From assembly GCA_944989445.1 (NCBI GenBank), contig CALYLW010000738.1:62001-126000 (forward strand): DNA of 64,000 nt. Direction: 5' to 3'. The notes under the pieces were generated by a model that saw only the letters and a list, made by a program, of their open reading frames with translations, ran no database searches and was not told the origin of the DNA. A program made the translations under genes and the position numbers. Positions 33,388-43,963 of the stretch are shown one piece after another. This stretch comes from Ampullaceana balthica (Eukaryota; Mollusca; Gastropoda; Lymnaeidae). How positions within the stretch are numbered: position 1 is the first letter of the stretch; every line of letters starts with the position of its first letter.

Positions 33388-33601
33388 CAGAGGCGTCCCT
33401 AGAGATTGTGTCACCCAGTGCGGTAGATCATGGTATCACCCCCTCACGACTTACCCCATATACCTACTAGGAGTCTGCCATTGCCAAATAAATGGAACAT
33501 GTTACACACAGAAATTTTCAATTTTGTTGTCACACCTTGTGATGGCGTCACCCGGTGTGGTCCGCAACCCGCGCACCCCCACCTCCGCAGTAACGCCTCT
33601 G
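33388..33601. mobile_element. hAT-type MITE of the CAGAGGCGTCAC family, copy 2
   Basis: Ends CAGAGGCGTCCCTAG / CAGAGGCGTTACTG; internal blocks (GTGTCACCC.GTGCGGT) shared with copies 1 and 3. The likely target duplication is CCCATGAA/CCCATGTA with one mismatch, so this copy is older. Confidence 0.8.
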
Positions 33602-33637
33602 CCCATGTAGGTCCCAGGTCTGCTAAATCACTTTTTT

Positions 33638-34178
33638 AAATCCCTCATATTAACTTCACGGCCGTCTCTGTCTCTCTGTCGTTCTGTCGTCATCTCTCTC
33701 TGTCTCTCTGTCTTGGGCGGGCGGAAAAACAAAAGTAAAAAATGACCCACTTGCCGTGATCTGATCGAGCTGAAACTTGGCACACGAACTCGTCTCACCT
33801 AACAATGTATCGTATCTAAATTTCAGATCGATCGAACGTACCGTAATTAAATTAATGCATTTTTAGTTTATCGTTATATAACGTATGTAATTCAAATTAA
33901 CTGTTTGTTGTTGTTTTTTTCTCCACGTGAGAGTTTGAGTTGACGCGTTGACGCGATCCATCGAAGTACCGGCGTGCTTTTGTTTACATATTACGTGTCA
34001 CGCTGAGCTCGGTCAAGCGATCGGTGACCAGACTTCCAGGGTTATGAAGCAAAGTTGAGTTAAGACAGATTCAGTCTGTAAATGTTTGTCGCGTTTGAAA
34101 ATAATCAACACTGTTAGTTATGTCTCATATATAAGTGATTGATAGTCAAAAACTTTGTTTTTACGGGTTTGTTTTATT
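33638..34178 (+). repeat. AATCCC element, single copy (plus)
   Basis: Starts AAATCCCTCATATTAACTTC after a T-run, then a CT-rich microsatellite, GGGCGGGCGGAAAAAC, CTGAAACTTGGCACACGAAC, GATCGATCGAACGTACCGTA, TAATGCATTTTTAGTTTATC and the end CAAAAACTTTGTTTTTACGG, GTTTGTTTTA. AAATCCC near the left end and AAGTGATTGAT (AAGGGATTTAT in other copies) near the right form short inverted repeats. More diverged than the array copies. Confidence 0.85.
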
Positions 34179-34236
34179 TTCCAGTTACATCAACCATCTG
34201 CCTCCTCGGTAGGTCACTGTAAACCTTGTTTTAGTG

Positions 34237-34441
34237 ATGGCCGCTGAGTTGTCCTAGTAAACATCATTCCCATACTATCAGGCCATTGGCCAAGATTTGC
34301 AGTGATGGCCACTGATTTGTCCGAGTAAACATCATTCCCATACTATCAGGCCATTGGCCACGGTGTTCAGTGATGGCCACTGATTTGACTTAGTAAACAT
34401 GATTCCCTTACTATAACCACATTGGTCATGGTGTGCAGATG
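34237..34441. repeat. 68-bp tandem repeat, 3 copies
   Basis: Units begin GATGGCC.CTGA.TTG and contain AGTAAACATCATTCCCATAC and CAGGCCATTGGCCA; the third is more diverged. Confidence 0.9.
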
Positions 34442-34950
34442 AAAAAAATATTAAAACCATATCTTCAATACTTTGATTGCAAGCAGCAGCATGTTGCCTC
34501 GGTACTTGTAGTTTACAGCATAAGCTAGAGTCTAATAATGTCAAAGTTTAAGGGTGAAGACACTAAGAAAGAGAAAACCGTACCTCACATTCCCCTAATA
34601 AGTACCTTTTATGCGTGTGACCAGACGTGCAAAGAAGTCATTAAGTTTGTCACCTCATATAACGTGATGTTTTTTTTTAATATAAATATTCACTTGGTTT
34701 AATAAGACACCCTGCGTCTTGTGATGTTGTTAAGGGGCTTCGATAAGACACTTGGCGTGTCGTGATGTTATAATAGACTTCGATGAACTCTGAACAGGTG
34801 GCTACTTTTGAAAGTTTAATACGCTTAGCCTGATAGGGAAATACACAATCACTTCCTCCGTTGCTGCATTACATTTGAGCGTGGCTAATTTTTTTTACAT
34901 TCCCTGCCGGCATTAACACAGTAACTGTTTCTAAATAGTTGTTTGAATCC
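34442..34950. other. Intergenic DNA
   Basis: A diverged pair of TTCGATAAGACAC..G.GT-TTGTGATGTT words at 34695-34785; nothing else recognised. Confidence 0.4.
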
Positions 34951-35090
34951 AGGGCGTTACTAGAGTGTAGCGCCACCCGGAGCGACCCAACAATTTTTTT
35001 ACCAGTCTTCTTCCATGAAAAGGGCGTTACTAGAGTGTAGCGCCACCCGGAGCGACCCAACCATTTTTTTACCAGTCTTCTTCCATGAAA
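34951..35090. repeat. 70-bp tandem duplication
   Basis: Two units starting AGGGCGTTACTAGAGTGTAG and ending CAGTCTTCTTCCATGAAA; they differ by one base (CAACAATTT/CAACCATTT). Confidence 0.92.
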
Positions 35091-35181
35091 ATGGTACAAA
35101 TTCTACACTTCTTTATTAATGTGAAAAAACTACGGCCCTCTCCACGTCACTTTTTTAACACAACTGATTGAGCAGTTACGC

Positions 35182-35359
35182 AAGGGCCATCTTAACGTAT
35201 AGGCCCGTTGGGCATTTGCCCGGGGGCCCACGAGCATAGGGGCCCATGGGAATATGTTTATTTATATATATTATGTATATTTGTTTTTTATCCCAGCGGG
35301 GAAGGGTCCCAACACTATTTCTTTGCCCGGGGGCCCAAACTGGCGTAAAGACGGCTCTG
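35182..35359. mobile_element. hAT-type MITE, 178 bp, GC-rich ends
   Basis: Inverted ends AAGGGCCATCTTAACG / CAGAGCCGTCTTTACG with inner TGCCCGGGGGCCCA / TGGGCCCCCGGGCA. 8-bp target duplication AGTTACGC (35174-35181, 35360-35367). Confidence 0.82.
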
Positions 35360-35700
35360 AGTTACGCCCATCATCTTTTCAATTGCTTTTGCAGCTGAGA
35401 GTTTTATTATTTCAAGTAAAGTCACATTGAATTGTGTTCTCAAAACAGTCATTAAATTTGATATTTTGCTGCAAGGAACGTTGTAACAATAGTAAAATTA
35501 GTTATTCATTTAGTAATGGTTCAAGCACGTATCTCTCGTCCTATAATCATATAAACTTAGTTTTAAACTCAGCACAGTTCGAGCAACCTCTTCTCATCCC
35601 CTACAGCCTTACAGTAATGATTATGAAAACATCTGGTAAGCTGTGTGTTAGCATGCTGCGAGTTATGGTGTATACTTTAATCTCTCCGTCAAATGAACTT

Positions 35701-35979
35701 AGGGGCCGTCCATAAAGTACGTCACGCTATTTTTGACCATTTTAACTCACCCCTCCCCCCTGTCACAAACCGTTACACATCTCGGACCCCCCCCCTAAAG
35801 TACGTCACACTTTCGAACAAAATTGTTGTTTTTTATTACCAAAATAATCAAAATTTAATATAAAACAGCGTGACGTCATACGTGGCCAAAAACACCTCCC
35901 CTCCCCCTGTCACAAACTGTCACACTTTCTTACATCCCCTCTCCCCTCTGGAACGTGACGTACTTTATGGACGGCCCCT
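35701..35979. mobile_element. MITE with perfect 26-bp inverted ends, between 63-bp direct repeats
   Basis: Ends read AGGGGCCGTCCATAAAGTAC then GTCACG on both strands. An inner AAGTACGTCACACTTTC block lies near 35803. The element is bracketed by 35638-35700 and 35980-36042, two 63-bp direct repeats (GCTG.GTGTTAG, CTGCGAGTTATGGTG, TTTAATCTCTCCGTCAAA). Confidence 0.85.
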
Positions 35980-36042
35980 AAGCTGCGTGTTAGTCTGCTG
36001 CGAGTTATGGTGCATACTTTAATCTCTCCGTCAAACGAACCT

Positions 36043-36864
36043 AACTCGACCACATCAAACAAACATTGGCCTGCTCAGGTCAGCTTTGATGGCAACACGC
36101 ATTAAAGGTGAACCTAATATAAGCGAGTCCTTCAAAGAATATCACAAAGGAAAGATTTAGCAGTAAAATAGGCCAGTGTAAAACCTTGTCAAACCTGGAT
36201 TTGTTCTTGCCAAGGCCAAATTATACTCTCCTCCCCCCACCCCGATACCGTTTACTATATTAGGCTCCCCTTCCACGGGCCAGGATAACCCCCGCCCCCC
36301 CCTTTTTGTGATGATAGACAGTAATAAAATGATGAAATATTAACTATTTAGCTGACTATTTAAATTTTGTCAACTAAGTTAAACTATTATAGTAAAGTTT
36401 ATTTTATTCAATAAAAGATAGTAAAGTACTATATCTTAAAATGTCTGCCATTAAAAAAAATGTGTATTCCTTATAATAATTAGCCTTGTTGATGGATATC
36501 TCCAAGCATAGATAACTCTAAAGATACGCCGCGATAATGATAAATTAAAATTCATTTGCACATTCCAACGAAATTAATAGATCGAATTTATCATAAAAAT
36601 TAAACTTGTAAACAATAAAAAGATATGGATGTATTCAAGGAAAATAATTATTATTCTCCACTCTTCTCAAAGACCTTTTTAGAATCTCTTACTATTCGGC
36701 CTTTAATGGCTGACATTGGGCCACTGCTACATATTTTTTAGGACGAAAAATGTCGTCTAATGTCGTAGCGTATTTTCAACACAGCAATCAAACTCTTATT
36801 AACGGTATATATTTTTAATATATTTTTGGTCTTTTAACCCTGAAACTGGTTTAAAAATAAATGC
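36043..36864. other. AT-rich intergenic DNA
   Basis: C-rich patch at 36228-36303, otherwise AT-rich; no gene seen. Confidence 0.45.
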
Positions 36865-36865
36865 T

Positions 36866-37057
36866 GCGTTTTGGTCTGGTGCAGATTGAGTGAGCTATTG
36901 CGTTATTACGGCCCATGATAAACATTATGTTGTATTTTGGTCTGGTGCAGCTTGAGTGAGCTATTGCGTTATTACGGCCCATGATAAACATTATGTTGTA
37001 TTTTGGTCTGGTGCAGCTTGAGTGAGCTATTGCGTTATTACGGCCCATGATAAACAA
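36866..37057. repeat. 66-bp tandem repeat, 3 copies
   Basis: Unit with TTTTGGTCTGGTGCAG, TTGAGTGAGCTATTGCGTTA and TTACGGCCCATGATAAACA. Because 66 is a multiple of 3 it gives a repetitive minus-strand ORF, which is not a gene. Confidence 0.92.
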
Positions 37058-37223
37058 TGTTATCTGAGTAGTGAATTTTCATCTCATTGAAATTGGTTAA
37101 ATAAATGTTTATAAACAGTCAGTATCATCGTATCATTTGGTCTCTTTCAGACGAGATCAAAGTCAACACACGCACACAAACGCTCTACAGAGGGCGTGTT
37201 TGCTTGTCACACATACACACATG

Positions 37224-38836
37224 CATGGGCGTCGCTAGGAATTTTTCCAGGGGGGGGGGCAAAAAAAACACCACTTTTTTATTTTAACTGACAATGCCAT
37301 ACAGGTACAATTTTCAATTAAATTCAAGTTCAGTATAAAATAAGGGTCGAAAAAAAGCCTTAGAAATTAATAAGACTTACAAATTAGTGCTGTAATTGCT
37401 AAAATACAACATTTATTAATGCATTTAATAAATTAAAAACTTTAGTTCTCACGAGAAAATTGAATTTTGCTGTGAAATAATATACGTGTACAAACTGCAG
37501 GATTACCAAGGATAGATATCAGAAATTTTTTTACAGGCTAAAAAAAAAGTCGAAAAGTAGACCAATCGCGGGATTCCGAAATGCCGTTATTAGAAGATTT
37601 TGGGGCGTCTGCAGCATCTGACTTATCATTGGCATTGAGGACAACAGTACACGTTCAACAGCCAGACACAACTGAACCAACTGTTCCTAATTTGATTGTC
37701 GCTGACACTTATTCATTTCCTAAGTTGGATATTGGAAGGTATGTCTGGACATACGACCTTTCAAATAAGTTGAAATTGCAGCTGATTCGTGATTGTTGGA
37801 CCCTTGATAAAAATATGATTTTAGAGCTGACAGTTAGGGAAACATAGTTTTTAGTTTTTAAGATATGCATGGTTATCAGGCTATTCACCGTGGCTTGTAT
37901 ACTCGCAAATGTTAATAGGTGCCTTTTGCAAATATTGCGTGTTGTTTCTGCAAAAAGTAATTCTATGAGTTCAGTGGGTATTTGTCATCAAACCATGTAC
38001 AAAATATAAAGATTTCAACGAAGATGCACGTAGCAACCTGCAAAGCACATTATGGCACAAAGGCTCTCATGAAGATGCAAGCAATTTTATTTGCTTTATT
38101 GGAAGCCAAAGCAGTTTCTATAGATGAGCAGTTGGACTTATCATTTAGAAGACAAATTCAAGAAAATCGCATCCAACTGGGTCCCATCATTTCTACAATC
38201 ATATTTTTCTGCATGCATGTTTTAGCACTTCGTGAAACAGAATCAAATTCTGGTAATTTGTATGAACTGTTAGAGTTTCGTGTTGAATCTGGAGATGAAG
38301 TTCTTGGTAATCTTTTGTTAATTGGTTCTTGTAGTGCTGAGTATGGTTCATCGACAAAACGCCCCGGACAAAACGGCCCCGATGATTGGGCTCCGACATA
38401 ACGGCCCCGACAAAACGGCCCTGGACTAATAGATGGACAAATAGTAAAATTTGAATAGGTGAGTAAAAATACAAATATATTTGATTGTAAATTTTTACTA
38501 TAATTTACTTAATTGTGTTTTTCCGAGAAAATAATCAGCAAAGAAAACTTATTCTAAATGTTCCTTTGCTATGTGAAACTAGATGGAAACATAAATATAA
38601 AAGCTTGCGGATTTTTGCTGAAAATGTTACAGAAATTGTTAAACAACTGGAATATTTAGAACAATCAGTAATGTAATCAGTTATACTTGCAGATATAATT
38701 CTTTTTTATGTTTGATAAATGTAAACTGTCTTCCATGTAATAAACTTTCAGGAAATTTAGTTCAGTTTTATTGTAACAACTTTATGACATTTTTATGAAT
38801 TGCCCCCCCCCCTTGCCCCCCTTCCCTACGCCCATG
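37224..38836 (+). mobile_element. hAT transposon, 1613 bp, both ends and 8-bp target duplication present
   Basis: Ends CATGGGCGTCGCTAGG / CATGGGCGTAGGGAAGG, each followed by a G-run and GGGCAA. Direct repeats CACACATG at 37216-37223 and 38837-38844. Remains of a hAT transposase read on the plus strand inside. A segment at 37345-37509 resembles the arms of the inverted-repeat element at 41401-42069. Confidence 0.85.
37540..38676 (+). pseudogene. Degenerate hAT transposase (ZMYM1/DUF4371-like)
   Basis: Plus-strand pieces: 37540-37847 (a basic SRKVDQSRDSEMPLLED lead and later KLKLQLIRDCWTLDKN), 37982-38345 (HVATCKAHYGTKALMKM, then HVLALRETESNSGNLYELLE and FRVESGDEVL, matching the LRGHRDD...GNF..LL.FRV..GD box of this family) and 38552-38676 (LILNVPLLCETRWKHKYKSL, with the CETRW box). 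Stops and frame changes separate them, the RGHRDD box is changed to RETESN, and a GGCCCCG-rich short tandem repeat (38353-38432) breaks the frame. Non-functional. Confidence 0.78.
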
Positions 38837-38844
38837 CACACATG

Positions 38845-39344
38845 CCCACGCACTAAATCTCATGACAAAAACACAACCTGATCACACATAAATCACACAT
38901 AAGATCACGCATAAGATCACACATAATATCACACATAAATTAACACATAAATCACACATAAATTCACACATAAATCACACATAAGATCACACATCAGATT
39001 ACACATTCGATCACACATAAACAAGAATGTAGCCTCACACTTTACCACACTAAAACCACGCCAAATTATAGTCTTGATAACATATTTTCTAAAGCAATTA
39101 TTTTATTACCTTATGTTTAGAGAGTGTATAATTGTTCAGTGGAATGTATTCGAAATTGATGTACAAATATAGAAACAAATTTCTTAAACAATGTCCTGCG
39201 ACAATTACACGAAGCATGTAAAAGTTCAAGAGGGAACATCACTAACAGACATGATAATAACGATTATAATTTAATATTCAGCCAAAATATATTATATATT
39301 TAGCACTATTTAAACATCATACAAGTAATAAAAGCCTAATAATG
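38845..39344. repeat. Intergenic DNA with a 12-13-bp tandem repeat (38882-39016)
   Basis: Repeats of ATCACACATAA with G/A variants. The rest is AT-rich with no gene. Confidence 0.7.
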
Positions 39345-39463
39345 TGTGTGTGTCCCATAACCACGTGGTCGTAGGGGGTTCTAATGTTTCCATTAGAACT
39401 TTCTCGGGGTTTGGTAGACTTTGGCGGCGGCGATCTCCTCTCCAGGTCAGCGGAGGACTTTTT
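39345..39463 (-). repeat. SINE-type repeat 2, left part (split by an AATCCC array)
   Basis: GTCCCATAACCACGTGGT through CAGGTCAGCGGAGGAC matches 19687-19780; the match resumes at 41102 after the array. Confidence 0.7.
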
Positions 39464-40544
39464 AAATCCCTTATATTAACTTCACCGCCGTCTCTATCTC
39501 TCTCTCTCTCTCTCTCTGTCTGTCTGTCTTGGGCTCGGCGGGCGGAAAAACAGAAGTCAAAAATGACCCATTTCCCATGATCCGATCAAACTGAAATTTG
39601 GCACACGGACCCGTCGAACCTAACAATGCATCGTATCAAAATTTCAGATCGATCGAACGTACCATAATTAAATTAATGCATTTTTAGTTTATCCTTATAT
39701 GAGGTATGTAATTCAAAATTCACTGTTTGTTATTTTTTTTTAAATTCCAGTTCCACGTGAGTTTGAGTTGACGCCGACCGTCGTGTTGACGACGACCGTC
39801 GTGCCGACACCCCCTCACATCCCACCCCCATTTATTAAAGACAAGGGACATCACTCAGTGTCAGTCTGTAAATGTTTAAAAATAATCACTACTGTTAGTT
39901 ATGTCTCATATATAAGGGATTTATAGTCAAAAACTTTGTTTTTACGGGTTTGTTTTATTAAATCCCTTATATTAACTTCGCGGCCGTCTCTCTCTCTCTC
40001 TCTCTCTCTGTCTGTCTGTCTGGGCTCGGCGGGCGGAAAAACAGAAGTCAAAAATGACCCACTTCCCATGATCCGATCGAACTGAAATTTGGCACACGGA
40101 CCCGTCTGACCTAACAATGCATCGTATCAAAATTTCAGATCGATCGAACGTACCGTAATTAAATTAATGCATTTTTAGTTTATCCTTATATGAGGTATGT
40201 AATTTAAATTCACGGTTTGTTATTGTTTTTTTGCCACGTGAAATTTTGAGCTGACGCATTGAGGCGACCCAACGAAGCGACGGGCGCTTTTGTTTACATT
40301 TTACGTGTCACTCTGAGCTCGGTCAAGCGAATCGGTGACCAGACTTTTCCCCTCTCCCCCCCCCACCCACCCCTCCCCCCCCACTAGGGTTATGATGCAA
40401 AGTTGAGTTAAGACAGATTCAGTCTGTAAATGTTTGAAAATAATCAATACTGTTAGTTATGTCTCATATATAAGGGATTTATAGTCAAAAACTTTGTTTT
40501 TACGGGTTTGTTTTATTAAATCCCTTATATTAACTTCGCGGCCG

Positions 40545-40582
<38 letters not shown>

Positions 40583-41101
40583 TCTGTCTTGGGCTCGGCG
40601 GGCGGAAAAACAGAAGTCAAAAATGACCCACTTCCCATGATCCGATCGAACTGAAATTTGGCACACGGACCCGTCTGACCTAACAATGCATCGTATCAAA
40701 ATTTCAGATCGATCGAACGTACCGTAATTAAATTAATGCATTTTTAGTTTATCCTTATATGAGGTATGTAATTTTAAATTCACGGTTTGTTATTGTTTTT
40801 TTGCCACGTGAAATTTTGAGCTGACGCATTGAGGCGACCCAACGAAGCGACGGGCGCTTTTGTTTACATTTTACGTGTCACTCTGAGCTCGGTCAAGCGA
40901 ATCGGTGACCAGACTTTTCCCCTCTCCCCTCCCACCCCTCCCCCACCCACCCACCCCTCCCCCCCCACTAGGGTTATGATGCAAAGTTGAGTTAAGACAG
41001 ATTCAGTCTGTAAATGTTTGAAAATAATCAATACTGTTAGTTATGTCTCATATATAAGGGATTTATAGTCAAAAACTTTGTTTTTACGGGTTTGTTTTAT
41101 T
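39464..41101 (+). repeat. Tandem array of three AATCCC elements (plus)
   Basis: Units 39464-39959, 39960-40517 and 40518-41101, each starting AAATCCCTTATATTAACTTC and ending GTTTGTTTTATT, so units join as TTTTATTAAATCCC. The first has the core with GACGCCGACCGTCGTG and ACAAGGGACATCACTC (type 2). The next two have the core with GACGCATTGAGGCGACC, GAGCTCGGTCAAGCGAATC and TAGGGTTATGATGCAAAG (type 1). The whole array lies between GCGGAGGACTTTTT and AGCGATAGTC, which are adjacent in the copy at 19775-19795. Confidence 0.92.
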
Positions 41102-41216
41102 AGCGATAGTCATTCATCAACTTATTTACAGTGGCTTTAACGTGGGCTAGATCCCACGCCCCCTCTCCTCAACTTGTGAGGCGAGCGCACTATTGACTTC
41201 GCTATGCAGCCGCAAA
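41102..41216 (-). repeat. SINE-type repeat 2, right part
   Basis: AGCGATAGTCATT, AACGTGGGCTAGATCCCAC, GTGAGGCGAGCGCACTATTG and CAGCCGC match 19790-19972. Confidence 0.7.
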
Positions 41217-41400
41217 ATTTTAACGTGCATCTGTTTAATTTAAAAGTAACAGTGTCCAGTCTTAACACGCTAAAGAAATCGGGCGTGTATCACATTGCCG
41301 TCAAAATTAAAACGTCATTAGACCGCAAACGTGACGTGTTAACAATTTATTCAAACAAATTATCTTGAAAGGCAACTTGTAATAATTTATATGTATAAAA

Positions 41401-42069
41401 GTAATCCTGCAGATTTTGCACGTAAATTATTTCACAGCGAAATTTAATTTTCTCGTTAGAACTATCGTTTTTAATGTATTAAATGAATACTTATATGTTG
41501 TATTTCAGCTATTACAGCGCTAATTTGTTGAGTCTTTTTTTTTAATTTCTAAGACATTTTTTTCGGCTTTGTATAATACATAATCTGGTTACGATTCGTC
41601 CATTTTGTTTATCTAGTGAACTGAATGCCAGATGTTTTTTTACCTGGCTCGACCCATGCTAAAATAAATTTACTGACTAAAGATATTTTAAAAAAAGTAT
41701 TTTTTATCTATTTTAATGTTCTTAGCAGATAAATACATATTTAAAAGACAATTTCATTTTTTTTTCGTGACTAGATCTTTGATTTTTATTTTGTTTGTTT
41801 GTTAGTGAGAAATTTCCATTGGCATCTTATTGGGACAATCCGGCAAGTAGTGTTATAAAAAAAAACAAAATGGTTGCATCACTATCAGACTATTTACTTT
41901 TGAGAGTCGAAAAAATGCCTTATAAATTAAAAAAAGGCTCACAAATTAGCGCTGTAATAGCTCAAATACAACATATGATAATGAATTTAATAAATTAAAA
42001 GCGTAAATTCTGAAGAGAAAATTAAATTTCGCTGTGAAATAATATACGTCTAAAATCTGCAGGGTTACT
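41401..42069. mobile_element. Non-autonomous DNA transposon with long (about 170 bp) inverted arms
   Basis: Arms 41401-41575 and 41895-42069 are inverted copies (GTAATCCTGCAGATTTT and AATTATTTCACAGCGAAATT against AATTTCGCTGTGAAATAAT and AAAATCTGCAGGGTTACT). 8-bp direct repeats GTATAAAA flank it (41393-41400, 42070-42077). The 8-bp duplication fits hAT or P-type elements. No transposase inside. Confidence 0.82.
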
Positions 42070-42077
42070 GTATAAAA

Positions 42078-42435
42078 TATCAGGAACTCCAGTGAGTTTC
42101 ATAAAGAGAACCCAGTACTTATCAAGTCTGGTGAAAAGTTATGGTGTTAACATATAACGCATGATACATAGAAACCGAAATGTGCCCACGTGTGTCTTTT
42201 CAAAGGTCATTCTAACACACGGTGACCTCTCACAAACCGCTTCTTTAATCACTGTGTCCTCGTGTCGTCCTCTTGTCTTCATTGATTTACAGTAATTGTT
42301 TATTGAAGTTGGCTTAAGCAAGACAGCATTACGTCACATCAGGGGCGACTTCAGTTTGACGGGGATGCGGAAGTAGAGGGTCACTAACAGACAAAAACAA
42401 CTCTTGTCTCGATGAAAATCCGAAAAACAATAGTA
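42078..42435. other. Spacer between DNA transposon and AATCCC array
   Basis: No gene or repeat recognised; within the 3' flank of gene B's distal terminal exon. Confidence 0.4.
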
Positions 42436-43963
42436 ATAAAACAAACCCGTAAAAACAAAGTTTTTGACTATAAATCCCTTATATATGAGACATAACTAAC
42501 AGTATTGATTATTTTCAAACATTTACAGACTGAATCTGTCTTAACGCAAGTTTGCTTCATAACCCTAGGGGGGGAGGGGTGGGTGGGAGGGGGAGAGGGG
42601 AAAAGTCTGGTCACCGATTCGCTTGACCGAGCTCAGAGTGACACGTAAAATGTAAACAAAAGCGCACCGTCGTTTCGTTGGGTCGCCTCAATGCTCAAAC
42701 TTTCACGTGGCAAAAAAACAATAACAAATCGTGAATTTAAATTACATACCTCATATAAGGATAAACTAAAAATGCATTAATTTAATTACGGTACGTTCGA
42801 TCGATCTGAAATTTTGATACGATGCATTGTTAGGTCAGACGGGTCCGTGTGCCAAATTTCAGTTCGATCGGATCATGGGAAGTGGGTCATTTTTGACTTC
42901 TGTTTTTCCGCCCGCCCGCCCGCCGAGCCCAAGACAGAGAGAGAGAGAGAGAGAGACGGCCGCGAAGTTAATATAAGGGATTTAATAAAACAAACCCGTA
43001 AAAACAAAGTTTTTGACTATAAATCCCTTATATATGAGACATAACTAACAGTAGTGATTATTTTCAAACATTTACAGACTGACACCGAGTGATGTCCCTT
43101 GTCTTTAATAAATGGGGGTGGGATGTGAGGGGGTGTCGGCACGACGGTCGGCGTCAACACGACGGTCGGCGTCAACTCAAACTCACGTGGAACTGGCAGA
43201 AAAAAAACAATAACAAACAGTGAATTTTGAATTACATACCTCATATAAGGATAAACTAAAAATGCATTAATTTAATTACGGTACGTTCGATCGATCTGAA
43301 ATTTTGATACGATGCATTGTTAGGTCAGACGGGTCCGTGTGCCAAATTTCAGTTCGATCGGATCATGGGAAGTGGGTCATTTTTGACTTCTGTTTTTCCG
43401 CCCGCCCGCCCGCCGAGCCCAAGACAGAGAGAGAGAGAGAGAGAGAGACGGCCGCGAAGTTAATATAAGGGATTTAATAAAACAAACCCGTAAAAACAAA
43501 GTTTTTGACTATAAATCCCTTATATATGAGACATAACTAACAGTATTGATTATTTTCAAACATTTACAGACTGACACCGAGTGATGTCCCTTGTCTTTAA
43601 TAAATGGGGGGTGGGATGTGAGGGGGTGTCGGCACGACGGTCGGCGTCAACACGACGGTCGGCGTCAACTCAAACTCACGTGGAACTGGCAGAAAAAAAA
43701 ACAATAACAAACAGTGAATTTTGAATTACATACCTCATATAAGGATAAACTAAAAATGCTCTAATTTAATTACGGTACGTTCGATCGATCTGAAATTTTG
43801 ATACGATGCATTGTTAGGTTAGACGGGTCCGTGTGCCAAATTTCAGTTTGATCGGATCATGGGAAGTGGGTCATTTTTGACTTCTGTTTTTCCGCCCGCC
43901 CGCCCGCCGAGCCCAAGACAGACAGAGAGAGAGAGACGGCCGCGAAGTTAATATAAGGGATTT
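42436..43963 (-). repeat. Tandem array of three AATCCC elements (minus)
   Basis: Units 42436-42983 (type 1 core), 42984-43475 and 43476-43963 (type 2 core). The last carries ATGCTCTAATTT where other copies have ATGCATTAATTT; the same variant occurs at 46058, marking a shared origin of the duplicated block. Confidence 0.92.

Noticed and set aside
36851..37057. Minus ORF with three identical 22-residue repeats
   Set aside because: Product of a 66-bp tandem repeat whose length happens to be a multiple of three; no other support.
39899..43044. A similar 72-80-codon ORF in several AATCCC elements (MIRCIVRSDG... to ...YKSLIYET)
   Set aside because: It runs across the microsatellite (Arg-Glu repeats) and across element joints, varies with GA length, and is absent from diverged copies; similarity simply reflects recent copying.
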